Positions 23,101 through 32,873 of a DNA stretch of 64,000 nt are shown one piece after another. The translations under genes were made by a program, and so were the position numbers. Location of the stretch: the NCBI GenBank assembly GCA_001632435.1, contig KV423940.1, positions 39,598 through 103,597 of the forward strand. The letters are read 5' to 3'. Every line of letters begins with the position of its first letter. Within the stretch, counting starts at the first letter, position 1. Below the pieces are notes generated by a model. The model saw nothing but the letters and a program-made list of their open reading frames with translations. It did no database searches and was not told where the DNA came from. This DNA comes from Calocera cornea HHB12733 (Eukaryota > Basidiomycota > Dacrymycetes > Dacrymycetales > Dacrymycetaceae).

Positions 23101-23449
23101 ACGCTCTCCGTGTCCCCGTCCGAGAAGTAGTTGATCGCCTCGGTCAGGTCGTGGTTCGACGAGATGTCCGTCACCTCGCCGTCGTCGTCCATGTACGTGA
23201 TGAGGAACTGGCAGCCGTACAGCGAGTAGCATTGTTCGACCTGCACCCACCCACCAGGGCGTTAGTCAGCCACAACGCCCTTATGATTTGAACGAGCCGG
23301 GACAGCACCTTTGCGCGGAGGACGTCGAACGAGCAGTCGACCGCACTTGCGAAAGTGACGCGGCGCATGGAGCGGTTGTAGGAGCATTTGACGACGAGCG
23401 GCCGGTCGGGGCGGTCCCACGCCGACGACTGGGACGACAACGCCGTCAT
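20129..23449 (-). CDS. PB1 and multi-ZZ zinc-finger protein, NBR1/p62-like autophagy receptor candidate
   Basis: Eight exons close in phase: 23449-23309, 23240-21599, 21549-21246, 21193-20842, 20791-20729, 20676-20511, 20456-20290 and 20233-20129, giving 979 aa. An N-terminal PB1 domain (PLVVKCSYNRSMRRVTFASA, then QFLITYMDDDGEVTDISSNH) is followed by a long Ser/Pro-rich linker. ZZ-type zinc fingers follow: TDCSACGVLLEDFRYVCTTC, ECATCKNPLPGDRYKCLSCD, ARFHCAICTDVDICANCE, CKGCDELIEGVRYQCAHC and LCDICVEPIRGEWFRCVYCS, each with nearby HDxxH-type residues such as HIHPAHVF and HDPTHIF. PB1 plus serial ZZ fingers is the layout of fungal NBR1 homologues, which deliver cargo for selective autophagy. 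I did not identify a FW domain or an Atg8-interacting motif with confidence. The start could also be at 23527, in a frame passing through a GGTCGT-type simple repeat. Confidence 0.78.
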
Positions 23450-23485
23450 GGTCGTGATCGTGGTCGTGGTCGTGGTCGTGGCTGT
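23444..23485. repeat. GGTCGT simple repeat at the start of the ZZ-protein gene
   Basis: Six-base units (GTGGTC/GTCGTG) run for about 40 bp. In the minus frame they would encode Thr/Ala repeats immediately before the chosen Met. Confidence 0.6.
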
Positions 23486-23743
23486 TGGTGGTGGGGGGTG
23501 ACTCGGGGTGGCCTGGTGCCAGCCCACTCTGCCCGCAGCAGTCGGTGTACAGTCCGGCGCTTCGGGGGCCGGGCTCGGGTGGGGAGGGCAAGTGATAGGA
23601 AGTAAGGAGTGCTAACAGACGGCGGCGGACTGCGCTCTGATCAGCGCTCTGTCCATCGGCGGTTCACAGACGACCGGCACGGCTGTTCGGCGAAGGGCGA
23701 GTGGGCCGGATGGGCGCGACTGCGACTGGTATCGCAGGCCTTT

Positions 23744-23756
23744 TCGGACAAAACCC
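23744..23756 (+). repeat. Left terminal inverted repeat
   Basis: TCGGACAAAACCC is identical to the reverse complement of 44565-44577. An inner matching block ACGGAGGC follows at 23773-23780. Confidence 0.65.
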
Positions 23757-23760
23757 CTGC

Positions 23761-24000
23761 TTCCGGTATTTGACGGAGGCATTCTGCTCCATACTGACGC
23801 AGACTGACCTGTACCGTCAGGTACTGTCAGTATGGCCCGGTACCCGTAGGGCACCTCCGGTATTGGCCGGTACCCGTCGGTATTGCTCCCGTACCTATCT
23901 GTACGGAACTATACTGCTGGGCTGCCTCCGGTACCGCTCCATACCCACCTGTACTGACAGGTACCGGCTCGTACCGTCCGTACGGACCCCGCAACATACC
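23761..24000. repeat. Left subterminal GTAC-rich repeats
   Basis: Many short copies of a degenerate motif around GTACCGTC / TACTGTCAGTA / GGTACCCGT occur in both orientations. The right end has the same composition at 44376-44550. This is typical of subterminal transposase-binding arrays. Confidence 0.55.
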
Positions 24001-24366
24001 CAAATCCCGTAATCCTCTCATCTCCACCGGCTCCCATCCCGCCTTACTTCCCTTGCCGTACGCTTCCCCATCCGCTCTCCCCTTCATTTTTTATTTTCAA
24101 ACACACTGCTTTGGGGGTCTTACCCATCTCGCAGCCGACACCGCACCTGTCACCTTGGTCCTTTTTATCGCTCTCCTCTCATTGGTCTGACCTTTCCCCA
24201 ACCTTTTCCATCCCACTGTTCCCGTTTCAAATTTTCTCTCCCCCCCACCCTCCGTCTCCTGCATCTCTTCCGTTCCCCCCATGCCCCGGACCATCCAACC
24301 TTCCCCTCCCGCCCCCGCCCCCGCCCTTCCTTCTCTCTTGGCCACATTCCACTTTCCATGTCTCAT

Positions 24367-25834
24367 ATGGCCCCTCGTTGTGGCCTCTGCAACTCCACAA
24401 CCAATCTCCGCCAATGTGCTCGCTGTCACTCCGCCTATTACTGCAACGTCCAGCACCAAAGCGCTGTTCGTTCTTTCCCCCCTCGGTAGCTTCTCATCTC
24501 ATAAGCCTGATGTAGATGTGGATCTTCCATCGACTTCACTGCACGCTCCCGATCCGTGTTGCCGCCAAGCCTACGTCCTTGTTCGTTACCTCCTCTCGCC
24601 GGATCCGTTCTCTGTCTAACATTCTAAACAGGTCGTCTGTGATGCTTGCCGGTGCTCTCTACACCCAATTTGGTTCACTTACCTTTCCTTTTCCTCCTCT
24701 TCTTCGCTTGGCCGCCATCCATGCTCAACTGGCTGCTAACATCATCACGCGTCAACGGCATGTACTTCCCCCTTACCCATACACTGCCGTCTGACATCGT
24801 ACCCAGGGCTACAGACCTTACCTCGGCAATCCGGCTCGAATTGGGAGAGTCTGCCCCTACTGGCCATTCCGAACTCACGTCCGTTCCGCTAACTTTCACC
24901 GCGTTTCCCGTCTTCTGAGCGTCCTTCAGGTTGTTGGCGGCTACGGCTGAACATTTTGCCCTCTTGCTCGAGATCGCACCCGCTCTTCGACAAGATCTTA
25001 TCCGGTACCAGTCCACGCTTCATCTTTCCCAAGAGGTCCGCCATTGCTCTATTTAACCTTCCTTCTTGGATACTCAACCTCTCCAGCTCGGTATCGGCCG
25101 TGCCTGGGTCCTCGATCGCGACGATACCCTCATTCGCCATTATTTACCAACCGTCATGGACCTTTACCAGATACCCTCCCTCCAGTACCGTCCACCCGTC
25201 CCAGTTTTGCTCTATGATGTCGATTTTCTGAGTCACTCGTCCTCTCCTTTCGGTCTGCCCGCCTTCTTATTTCCGGGTGCTAAGCGGTGTCCCTCCCTCC
25301 CTGCGGACGGTCGGTTCTGTGCACCGGCACTTCTTCATGTTAGTCATTTCCAACGCCCCACATATCCCCATTGGTACTTATATGATACTCTTCAGCTTTA
25401 CGTTCACATTTTCGGTGACAACCGCTTGCACCACTCCGCCTCTTCGCCCATCTTCTCCCGTCTTGCTACGCCTTCTTCGGAATATTTTGTTCCGTCGCTC
25501 TGTTACCTCGCTACAAGGGTCCGTACCGGTGCTTTGAGCAGGAGTACATACTTTTATTCACCGTTATCAGATCCGCTACGCTCTCGCCGAGGCGTCCGAT
25601 GTCGTCGATAATACCGTATCGACAAACCGCTCCTTTGCACCTGACACCCAACATGCGCCTTCCGTCACCCTTCCCGCTCCAAGTCATCCGCCCCCCTACC
25701 ATGGACCCATCCTCTTTTTTGACTATGAAGACTTCTACTATTCCCTTATCAGCTGGTTTCTGGACAACTGGAGCGATACGGCTGGTCAAGGTATCCAACA
25801 GTATTGGCACCAGAATATAGCCATGGGCCGCTAG
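24367..25834 (+). CDS. MYND-type zinc-finger protein of the mobile element
   Basis: Exon 1 (24367-24465) reads MAPRCGLCNSTTNLRQCARC then HSAYYCNVQHQSA. Removing a 50-nt intron (GTTCGT donor) and continuing at 24516 gives MWIFHRLHC. Together these make a MYND finger: CxxC, CxxC, YYC...HQ, then W-x2-H-x3-C, with His in place of one usual Cys. The middle exons are hard to fix; likely segments include VVCDACRCSLHPIW (about 24632) and LGIGRAWVLDRDDTLIRHYL (about 25082-25150). The last exon is clear in frame: YQIRYALAEASDVVD through DYEDFYYSLISWFLDNWSDT to the stop at 25834. MYND fingers mediate protein-protein contacts, often in chromatin factors. Its role in the element is unknown. Confidence 0.55.
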
Positions 25835-26346
25835 TTCCATACCGTGCTGTACCCTCCCGTCTCGTACTATTGCAGAGGCCCTCCGAAGCCAAAGCCCAAT
25901 GTTATTACCGCAATTACATGCCCTCGAACCGTATCTTAACCCTCTCACACCCACCCTCACATTCAGCACGCACACCCACTCTCTCTCCGCCGTGCCCATC
26001 CGTCACTTCGAGGACAGCGCCAATCCCTCCCGTCACAGTGTAGCTAACCCTTCGGCCATTGCCAGACAACACGACCCACCGTATTCATGTGCACGGTACC
26101 GTAAGGACGGTACCGTAAGGCAACCTTTCACCCCATACAATTTCACAGTACACTGCAGTACAGGTCAGTCTCACCCTGCTCTCCATCGCTTCCTCCCTTA
26201 TAATCGGCTAGGTACATGTAAACAAGCAAGATCATGTCACTGACTACCCTCCCGCGCAGTATCGGAGCCTCTCCCGTCCCAGTTCTGCCTCAAGCCGCGT
26301 GCAAAACTTCCCCTCGACCCTGTATCGTTCCGTCCCTCCGCCGTCC
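25835..26346. other. Convergent spacer with GTAC-type direct repeat
   Basis: This lies between the stops of the MYND gene and the 728-aa gene. ACGGTACCGTAAGG occurs twice in tandem at 26093-26106 and 26107-26120. No gene was recognised. Confidence 0.5.
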
Positions 26347-28663
26347 TCAAGGTCGACGGTTTCTGATGTTGCGCCCTCGACTGGACAGAAATGGGATGAC
26401 CTTCTTTGCGCGGGTGTGCAAGTCTTTCTCATTGATCGTCGCTGCCGTCCGCTCCCCCACGGTGGTCCCCGAGCCTTTGGGTAAAGGCCACGGACGCGTC
26501 GGATCCACGAAATACTTCAAGATTTCCGGCAAGTCTGGGTCACTCTCGCAACCGATGTCCTCGGTTTCCGTAACAATATCGTCAAACAGCTTCACCAGGG
26601 TTCGCTTGTTCTTGAACGTGTTGTAAGGATACCCCATCCAATCCAGTACTTGGTTCGCTATCACCGGTACGCCATTGATCGTGATGGTTCCATCTGCGTG
26701 GGCCGCATCGTCTATCACATGCAGGTGATGGAGCACGGCCTTCACCGCGTGCCAGCGGCGGAACTTGGCGATGGCCGGAGAGCGATCATGGGTGGGCCGT
26801 TGCGCCAGCGGTACCAGCTCACTGGACCCAGGCATGTCTCGAAGGCGGTCCAGCAAGAGGGCCTCTAAGGCAACGCTCATGTTCGGTCCCCCCAGCACTG
26901 GACTTGGAGTCGAATTACCCGCGGGTACTGTCCCTCCCGTACCTGTGTGTAACACCATCGCGGTCGTCGATCCACTGTCGTTTCGCCGCGGTGCCCCGAT
27001 GACGCGATAGTAACCTCCACCGTTGGCGTTCCCCCTTGCTACCTCGACCTCGGGGTTTCGAAACGCCCGTGTCTGTAAAGCTGCTGTGGGGCCTTCGGGC
27101 TCGGCAACCTCCCTTACTGCGAGTGCGCTCTCCATAGCTTCGTGCGTCGCCACCCTAATGCCATCTTCTCTCGGAGAATTTGCGAACAGTTGTAAGGGTC
27201 GATCCGGCGTACATAAGTCCACAGCTTCTTCGCCTGTTCCAGTAGACGACGATGACAAGAGCGGTGCATCATCGTCCAGCGAGACATATGCGCCGGGGCC
27301 TGTCTGGGGTATTGCCGCGAGCCCCGTCAATTCCTGTCCCACTGGCACTGGATCGCCACACGGTAATGGTGATTCCTATATTGCACACCGTGAGCAAATC
27401 CCTTCTAGGCTACACATACGGCCGGGCAGAGCTCCGGGCGCACTCGAAAACGCACCTTGAGGAGTTCAAAGCACAACACGAACAGGTACTCGTCCATACG
27501 CAGTAGGCGCAGGTTGTCCAGCACGAAACGACGGGTGATCGCCGATCCCACGAGCACGGAGCTGATACCCCTGGCCGTGACCAGCTCGCCATGGATCGCA
27601 TCGCGTGCGCTGGCCAACCACCATCCGCCATGCTCACGATTGTCTACCGCGTGGATGGCGGCGGGCACTCGGGAGAGCCAAAGTTCGTGACAAACTTCGT
27701 ACGTTGCCCAACCCCGCCGCGGCGTCACGTTGGCCCTCACGATGTCCATGATGACATCCACTCTGGTACGCATCACATCATCATCGATGCGATATACGGC
27801 TTCCTCCAGGCGGGCGTGGCGGATCAGGTATTTCTCCGGCGCCCCCCGCCCAAATCCTGTCATGAGCACAAGTATGCTACATCGCCCAGGATGATTGGCA
27901 GGAGCCGCGTCGAGAGCTTCCTGAATGACCAGTTCGGTAGGTCCAATCACTGAGGGGGCCGTACTGTGTTCCCCCACTTCGGACTGTGCCAGATCGTTTT
28001 CCCCCGTAAACCAAGGCTCGACCGAGGCGTCGCCGGCCCCCCATCCTCCATTCGCTACATCTTGTGCCCCCTCGTCCCGTGGAGAGCCCTGCAACGTCCA
28101 TTCTTCCCGTATCAAGTAGTCTGCCGCACGTTCCCTCGCCATGGATGACTCGTCGGCGCCGTCCTGTCCGTTACTCAGATCCCCTTCTTTGTGCGATCCG
28201 CGTATGCACTCACACGTTCCTGTGGATCGTCTTCCGTTGCCGCGGCCAATACGCCCGCTCCCTCCACCTCTGAGGTCATCTGATCGCTGGGTGGTTGGGT
28301 CGAACTTTGGGAAGCGAGGTCGGGGAAGCTTGATTGGGGGGGCGAGGTATGTTGAGTGGGGTCCGGGAGGCGTACGGACGTGGCTTCAACCATACTCTGG
28401 ATTTCAGCGCCCCCCCCTTCCTCCGACGCTCTGGTAAGTTCCACACTGGATGCCACGTTCCCCTCTGGATGAGGCTCGACTCGCGTGGATGCCTGATTGC
28501 ATGTTAGAGTCGTGCGTGGTACGCAAGGGGGGCGGGAGATGCGGCGGTGCCCACCATCGGCCCACCTCACCTGTTGTCCGGTCCTTGCCCGCTTTCTAGG
28601 CCTTCCACTGGATACAACACGTTGCGCTAGCGTACGGGGACGTAGGTCTCGCGACATCGCCAA
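26347..28663 (-). CDS. 728-aa protein of the mobile element, unknown function
   Basis: Three exons close in phase (28663-28214 with donor GTGAGT, 28163-27456, 27375-26347). The first 150 residues are basic then Ser/Pro-rich (RPRKRARTGQQVRW is a likely nuclear signal). A central ordered block contains RHARLEEAVYRIDDDVMRTR, WATYEVCHELWLSRVPAAIH, GGWWLASARDAIHGELV and ITRRFVLDNLRLLRMDEYLF. The last part has AKFRRWHAVKAVLHHLHVID, NQVLDWMGYPYNTFKNKRTL and KYFVDPTRPWPLPKG. I do not recognise the family. The gene is transcribed divergently from the integrase gene across a 213-bp spacer. That arrangement suggests co-regulation and a role in transposition. Confidence 0.65.
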
Positions 28664-28876
28664 GACAGAGATGCTAAACTTGTTGTGCTCGACCGGGGAA
28701 GTGTGGAAGCGAGCGATGCTGGCAGCCGGAGGAAGGTGACTGGGACGGTGGCGTATTGGTACGGGTCCCTTGGGTCTCTCCGCAGTACTGTCAGTACCCC
28801 TCCGTACCTGTCGGTACCGCGTCTCCGCTCCCCATGTTGGACGGCCATCTCTCTCACTCTCACTATATCACTATTT
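28664..28876. promoter_or_regulatory. Divergent promoter between the 728-aa gene and the integrase
   Basis: The 213-bp spacer contains clustered GTAC motifs (AGTACTGTCAGTACCCCTCC, then GTACCTGTCGGTACC at about 28781-28820) resembling the subterminal repeats. An AT-rich TATATCACTATTT lies just before the integrase start. Confidence 0.45.
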
Positions 28877-30674
28877 ATGTCGCTCCCCGAAGGCGTATCT
28901 CAGCAAACACTATTACAATGGCGCGCTGCTATAGTTCAAATCAGAGATCATTTCGATCGCGGGATGCGGGGACATCAAGGCGACTTGCCGTATTGGCGAC
29001 GAGTGCAAGCTGAAGGGGAGCGGTTGCTCGACAACCTTGGCGAAGTACGTTGTCCCTTGACTGTGAGCACTGTCGTCTTACATCTCACCAGATCTGGGAA
29101 TGGATTCCTGAGGAGGAAGGATACGCGGCCGAGAGTCTGCTCACAGCCATTCTGGAACATGCGGAGTCAGTACCGGACCAACCAGATCCCACCATTGGCG
29201 GAAGAGGTCAACCCATGGCCCGCACTTCTGAGGGTGCGGCCGGTGGGAGACCCAAATTCATCATCAGCAAAGATTTCTTGGTTATCGTACTGCAAATAGT
29301 CCCTCGCAAGACAGCCATTGCCCAATTCTTGGGCATATCTACACGAACTCTACAAAGGCGCATAGTCGAGTACGGGATACGGCCGGCGGGGCCTCCCGTT
29401 TACGTAGAAAGACGGAACGATCAGGGCGAAGTGGTGGTGGAGCACACTCCGAAACGGACGAGATGTACCTGGTCCGACGAACAATTAGATCTCGCGATCA
29501 AATGGGCTCTGGACCGCTTTCCTCGGTTGGGGCGCAACATGCTGCAAGGGTACTTCGAGGCGCAAGGCCTGTACGTCCCAGAGTGGAGGTTGGGTCTGGC
29601 CCTCCGCCGGATGGCCCCCCATCGCCAGTTTGGACAACGCATCCCTTTGGAGAGGCGGGTGTACCACGTCGCAGGTCCGAATGCCCTGTGGCATGTCGAT
29701 GCTCAGCTAGGTACGCACCTCGACCATTGCGTGAGTTTTGCATTGAAGGGTTGCCTCGCCCGGGGGTAGGCATCGTGCGTTATGGCCTTGTGTTCCATGG
29801 ATTGATAGATGGCGATTCGCGCTTATGTGTTGCACTGCAAGTCGCCACCAGTAACACCAAAGAAATGGCATTCCAAGCTTTCCGGGATGCCTGCCTGCGA
29901 TACGGGACACCTTCCCGTGTCCGGGGCGACCATGGATTAGAAAATCTGGACATCGCCACATGGATGAACTACAACAGAGGCGTCAATCGAGGCTCCTTTC
30001 TGTGGGGGCGGTCAGAATATCTCACTGTGTCATTTTTGTCTATCCGTACTGATTCTGCCTCGCCCAGATCGGTCCATAATGTTCGTATTGAGCGAATGTG
30101 GGTGGATGTGACGAAAGATTTCGGCGGCAAGTGGAAAAAGTTGTTTATTCATCTGGAGACTTGGTATGAGCTTGATATTCAGCTCAACGCACACATATGG
30201 CTCCTCCATCATCTGTTCTTGCAAGATCTCAGGGCCGACGCAGAGATGTGGCGTAGCACCTGGAATGCGCATCGCATGCGCACCCCAGACGGCCCGGTGC
30301 GGTCCCCAAATCAAATGTGGTATCTCGGCATGTTGATCCAGGGTTATCGAGGCATTCATGATGAGGGCTTGTGGAGGCAAGCTCCTCATGACGGCGGAGG
30401 TGATATGTACGGCGTCGACTGGCGCGCATTGCAGGACGATGCTCTCATGCAACACCATACTGGTACGCATCCGACCGGTTTCACCGAGTTCCGGGTCGAC
30501 CACCCCAGTTGCCCTCTGAGTCCCGAAGAGGTCGTGCAGCTGGACGCCGATGTGATGCCCTACATGCAGGGTGACAAGACGGTCATGGGTTATCATCGTC
30601 GGTGGGTCATGGGCTTGAGGGCCTTGCGGCGCGTCGAATACGCAAGAGTCGCGGGGGTGCAGACGGCGGTTTAG
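28877..30674 (+). CDS. DDE integrase-core (rve-type) transposase of the mobile element
   Basis: Four exons close in phase (28877-29044, 29092-29710, 29770-30010, 30068-30674) and give 544 aa. The N-terminal half has a helix-turn-helix-like segment (KTAIAQFLGISTRTLQRRIV) and a second helical block (WSDEQLDLAIKWALDRFPRL, then NMLQGYFEAQGLYVPEWRL). The catalytic core follows the retroviral-integrase fold: first Asp in LWHVDAQLGIVRYGLVFHGL, second Asp in RVRGDHGLENLDIATWM, and Glu in GRSVHNVRIERMWVDV. The C-terminal part (LLHHLFLQDLRADAEMWRST, WNAHRMRT, PNQMWYLG) matches the tail of the integrase-core proteins found in Agaricomycetes and animals. All three catalytic acids are present and no stop interrupts it, so it is probably active or recently active. 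Confidence 0.85.
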
Positions 30675-31440
30675 GCAGTGCGTGCAATGGCAGCACAGCG
30701 TACATTATCGTGATGGATATCTCGTGGAGATCGCTCTGCCTGTGCTGTGAGAGAGGAGCCCTCGCTCGTGCCGCTCCCTGAGGTCTTGCTCGCAGTCCCC
30801 TCGTCCAGAGTCGTCCAGAGGCGCACTGGACGACGATAGTTCAGTATCAATCCCACCCTGCGCAGTGTGAACCTCCATCGACGGTGACGGGCGCGTGGGC
30901 ACAGTGCGTGCGCGCGATGCCTGAGCTCGGCACGCAACAGGCGCGTGCCGCGCAATGGGTCACGAGTGTAACACGTATGATCGCCTGGGTGTCTCCCGTA
31001 CGACGATAGTCCGTGTTCGTAACGGTCGGTGGGTATGTGGTGGTCGTTCGAGCCGTCAGGGGTATTGGGGGTCTGCGTGCAAATGGACCAGACACCGTTT
31101 CGGCAAACCACTGGCCCGGACAGTGGCCGTCCGGCGAACACTTATCCATCCCACGGCCCCAATGTACTGACGGTGGTACAAGCATGTCGTATTGCTGAAT
31201 GTATGCTACCTAGAGTACAATGAAACCCGTATGCCTTGACAGTATGATTGCACTGTCCGAGCAATCAGCTAACTGTCCGGGACTGGCGTGAATTACAAGA
31301 CGCACCGAGCATAGTACCAGAATTGAATACGAGAGCTTTTACGAGCTACAGCCCAAATCGATTAGCCGCTGAGAACGCTTCGTGGTCGAAAGGGAACGCA
31401 CCAGTAAAACCCACAGCCAAACTCAGCTCTCTGCCCGTCC
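30675..31440. other. Spacer in the mobile element
   Basis: Weak minus-strand frames occur (for example 31185-30847 and 30902-30671), rich in Thr, Arg and Cys, but no splice-consistent gene could be built. GTACG motifs are present at about 30995-31025. Confidence 0.35.
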
Positions 31441-31749
31441 TCAACAACCTCCTCCGGCAACGAGCTGGACGATGGCCGTAACGCACTGGAAGAGTGCCGT
31501 GCAGCACGAGCACGATGCCCCGATCGTCTGGGGTATGCCGGCCGCGGGGGCGGCGCCGTTCCAGTTGGGAGGAGGGTAGGCCGGGGTGACAGACATGACG
31601 TTGGCCGGCGGGTACTGATACGGCATGAGTGGGCCGGTGGACAGAGCGGTCCACTGCCAGGCGGGGACCAGCGGCACGGTGGCGTAGGCGAGAGGTGGGG
31701 GATTGAGCTGGGGGTTGGGATAACCGACCGCAGGTCCGTAGTAGGCCAT
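31441..31749 (-). CDS. Short Pro/Tyr-rich protein with Cys-rich hydrophobic tail (CYSTM-like)
   Basis: This is a single exon of 102 aa. The N-terminal three quarters is Pro/Tyr/Asn-rich (MAYYGPAVGYPNPQLNPPPL, PYQYPPANVMSVTPAYPPP). The C-terminus has a cysteine cluster, SCSCCTALFQCVTAIVQLVA, followed by GGGC and a stop. A PYP-rich head plus a short Cys-rich hydrophobic tail recalls CYSTM tail-anchored, often palmitoylated proteins, but similarity by eye is only compositional. The clean start, stop and composition argue that it is real. Its place inside the element is unusual for a transposon. Confidence 0.5.
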   Translation of the reverse strand: MAYYGPAVGYPNPQLNPPPLAYATVPLVPAWQWTALSTGPLMPYQYPPANVMSVTPAYPPPNWNGAAPAAGIPQTIGASCSCCTALFQCVTAIVQLVAGGGC

Positions 31750-32873
31750 GTTGGGTATGGGTTAGACGATGGTTGATCGGAAGAGGCGTACGGTACGAGT
31801 TGAGACCGATGGGTGACGATGTCGAGGCAGGATCGATTGACGGTGTAATGTCCGAGCAGCCAGGGACGGCTATGGGCCGCGCGGAGTGGCGCTTGCAGGG
31901 GTCCCTACGCCGCGTCGACGCGAGTGGGCGTGACCATGTACTAGTGGCGTCCCGCGGCTCGACAGACTCATCCACACCGTGACAGCACCGTCCATTCGCC
32001 CTCCAGACGAGTACGGCAACGGCGGGAGCCATTGTAGGATGGTCTAGCGTGGCGAACCGTTGAGGGTGGGTGGGCCTAAATACTTCGGTGACGATCCGGA
32101 GAGGCGGATGGCTATGTCGTGAGGTTGGCACGAGAGGGCGTGGGCAGGAGGTTGGTCGGACGAGCGTCGAGGCGATGCGAAGGAGTGAGTGGTGTGCAAT
32201 CGTGGCTGGCGAGGGCTTCCTTAGAAGTGTAACGTCGAAACCTTGATGTCTTCAAAGATATAAGCGAATCGGAATATCTGAGTGAGGTTACAAAGAATGG
32301 TGAGGAGGGTCGAGAGCTCGGCCAGCGAGATGCAGGAAAACGAAAACGACGTGGGAGAGAGAGACAGAGGGGCGGGTGGGGCGCAGCGGCGTTTTATCAC
32401 CAGAGGGGCGGCACGTGGCAGAACGGAGGTTATTCGACTTGCCGCCGCGGCGGCAGTATTCTGATTGGTCCGGCTGTCAACACAGCCACGCCTGGCATAT
32501 GTAGGGTTAACTACTGTAGGCATGGGCAGGTCACCTTGCCTTGAGCAGCCTTGACGTGGTCTGGTCGTCGCAAAGTTCCACGCCCGCACGACGAGGTGAA
32601 AGGCCTGACCCAGAAGCCCGAGGGGGGTCGAGAGCGAGTACACGCGAGTACGGACCGGTACCAGCATCAATGGGTGCGCCGCCAGACCTTATCGTGTCCA
32701 GTGCGGTGCCGCGTCACTAAGGCCGGCGGGAATGCATCAGAAGCTGTGAGATTCATGGGTAGACCGCTGCCAGGCTTGCGCGTCCCCCGACGATGCGCGT
32801 CGGGGGACGCGGCTTGCTTCCTGTCCACCACCCACCCATCCGTGTTTATCTGCCAGGCGCTACACACCAACGT
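31750..32873. other. Spacer upstream of the first DUF6532-type gene
   Basis: No splice-consistent gene was seen. Minus-strand frames at 32670-32221 look incidental. It includes a long inverted repeat at 32779-32811. Confidence 0.35.
32779..32811. repeat. 14-bp-arm inverted repeat (stem-loop) upstream of the DUF6532-type gene
   Basis: The left arm CGCGTCCCCCGACG (32779-32792) and its exact reverse complement (32798-32811) are separated by 5 nt. It is very GC-rich and lies 63 bp before the start codon at 32874, where it may fold in the 5' leader or form a DNA cruciform. Confidence 0.8.

Noticed and set aside
28141..28437. Short plus-strand frames opposite the 728-aa gene
   Set aside because: They are antisense to phase-consistent exons and rich in Pro/Arg, typical of shadow frames in this GC-rich DNA.
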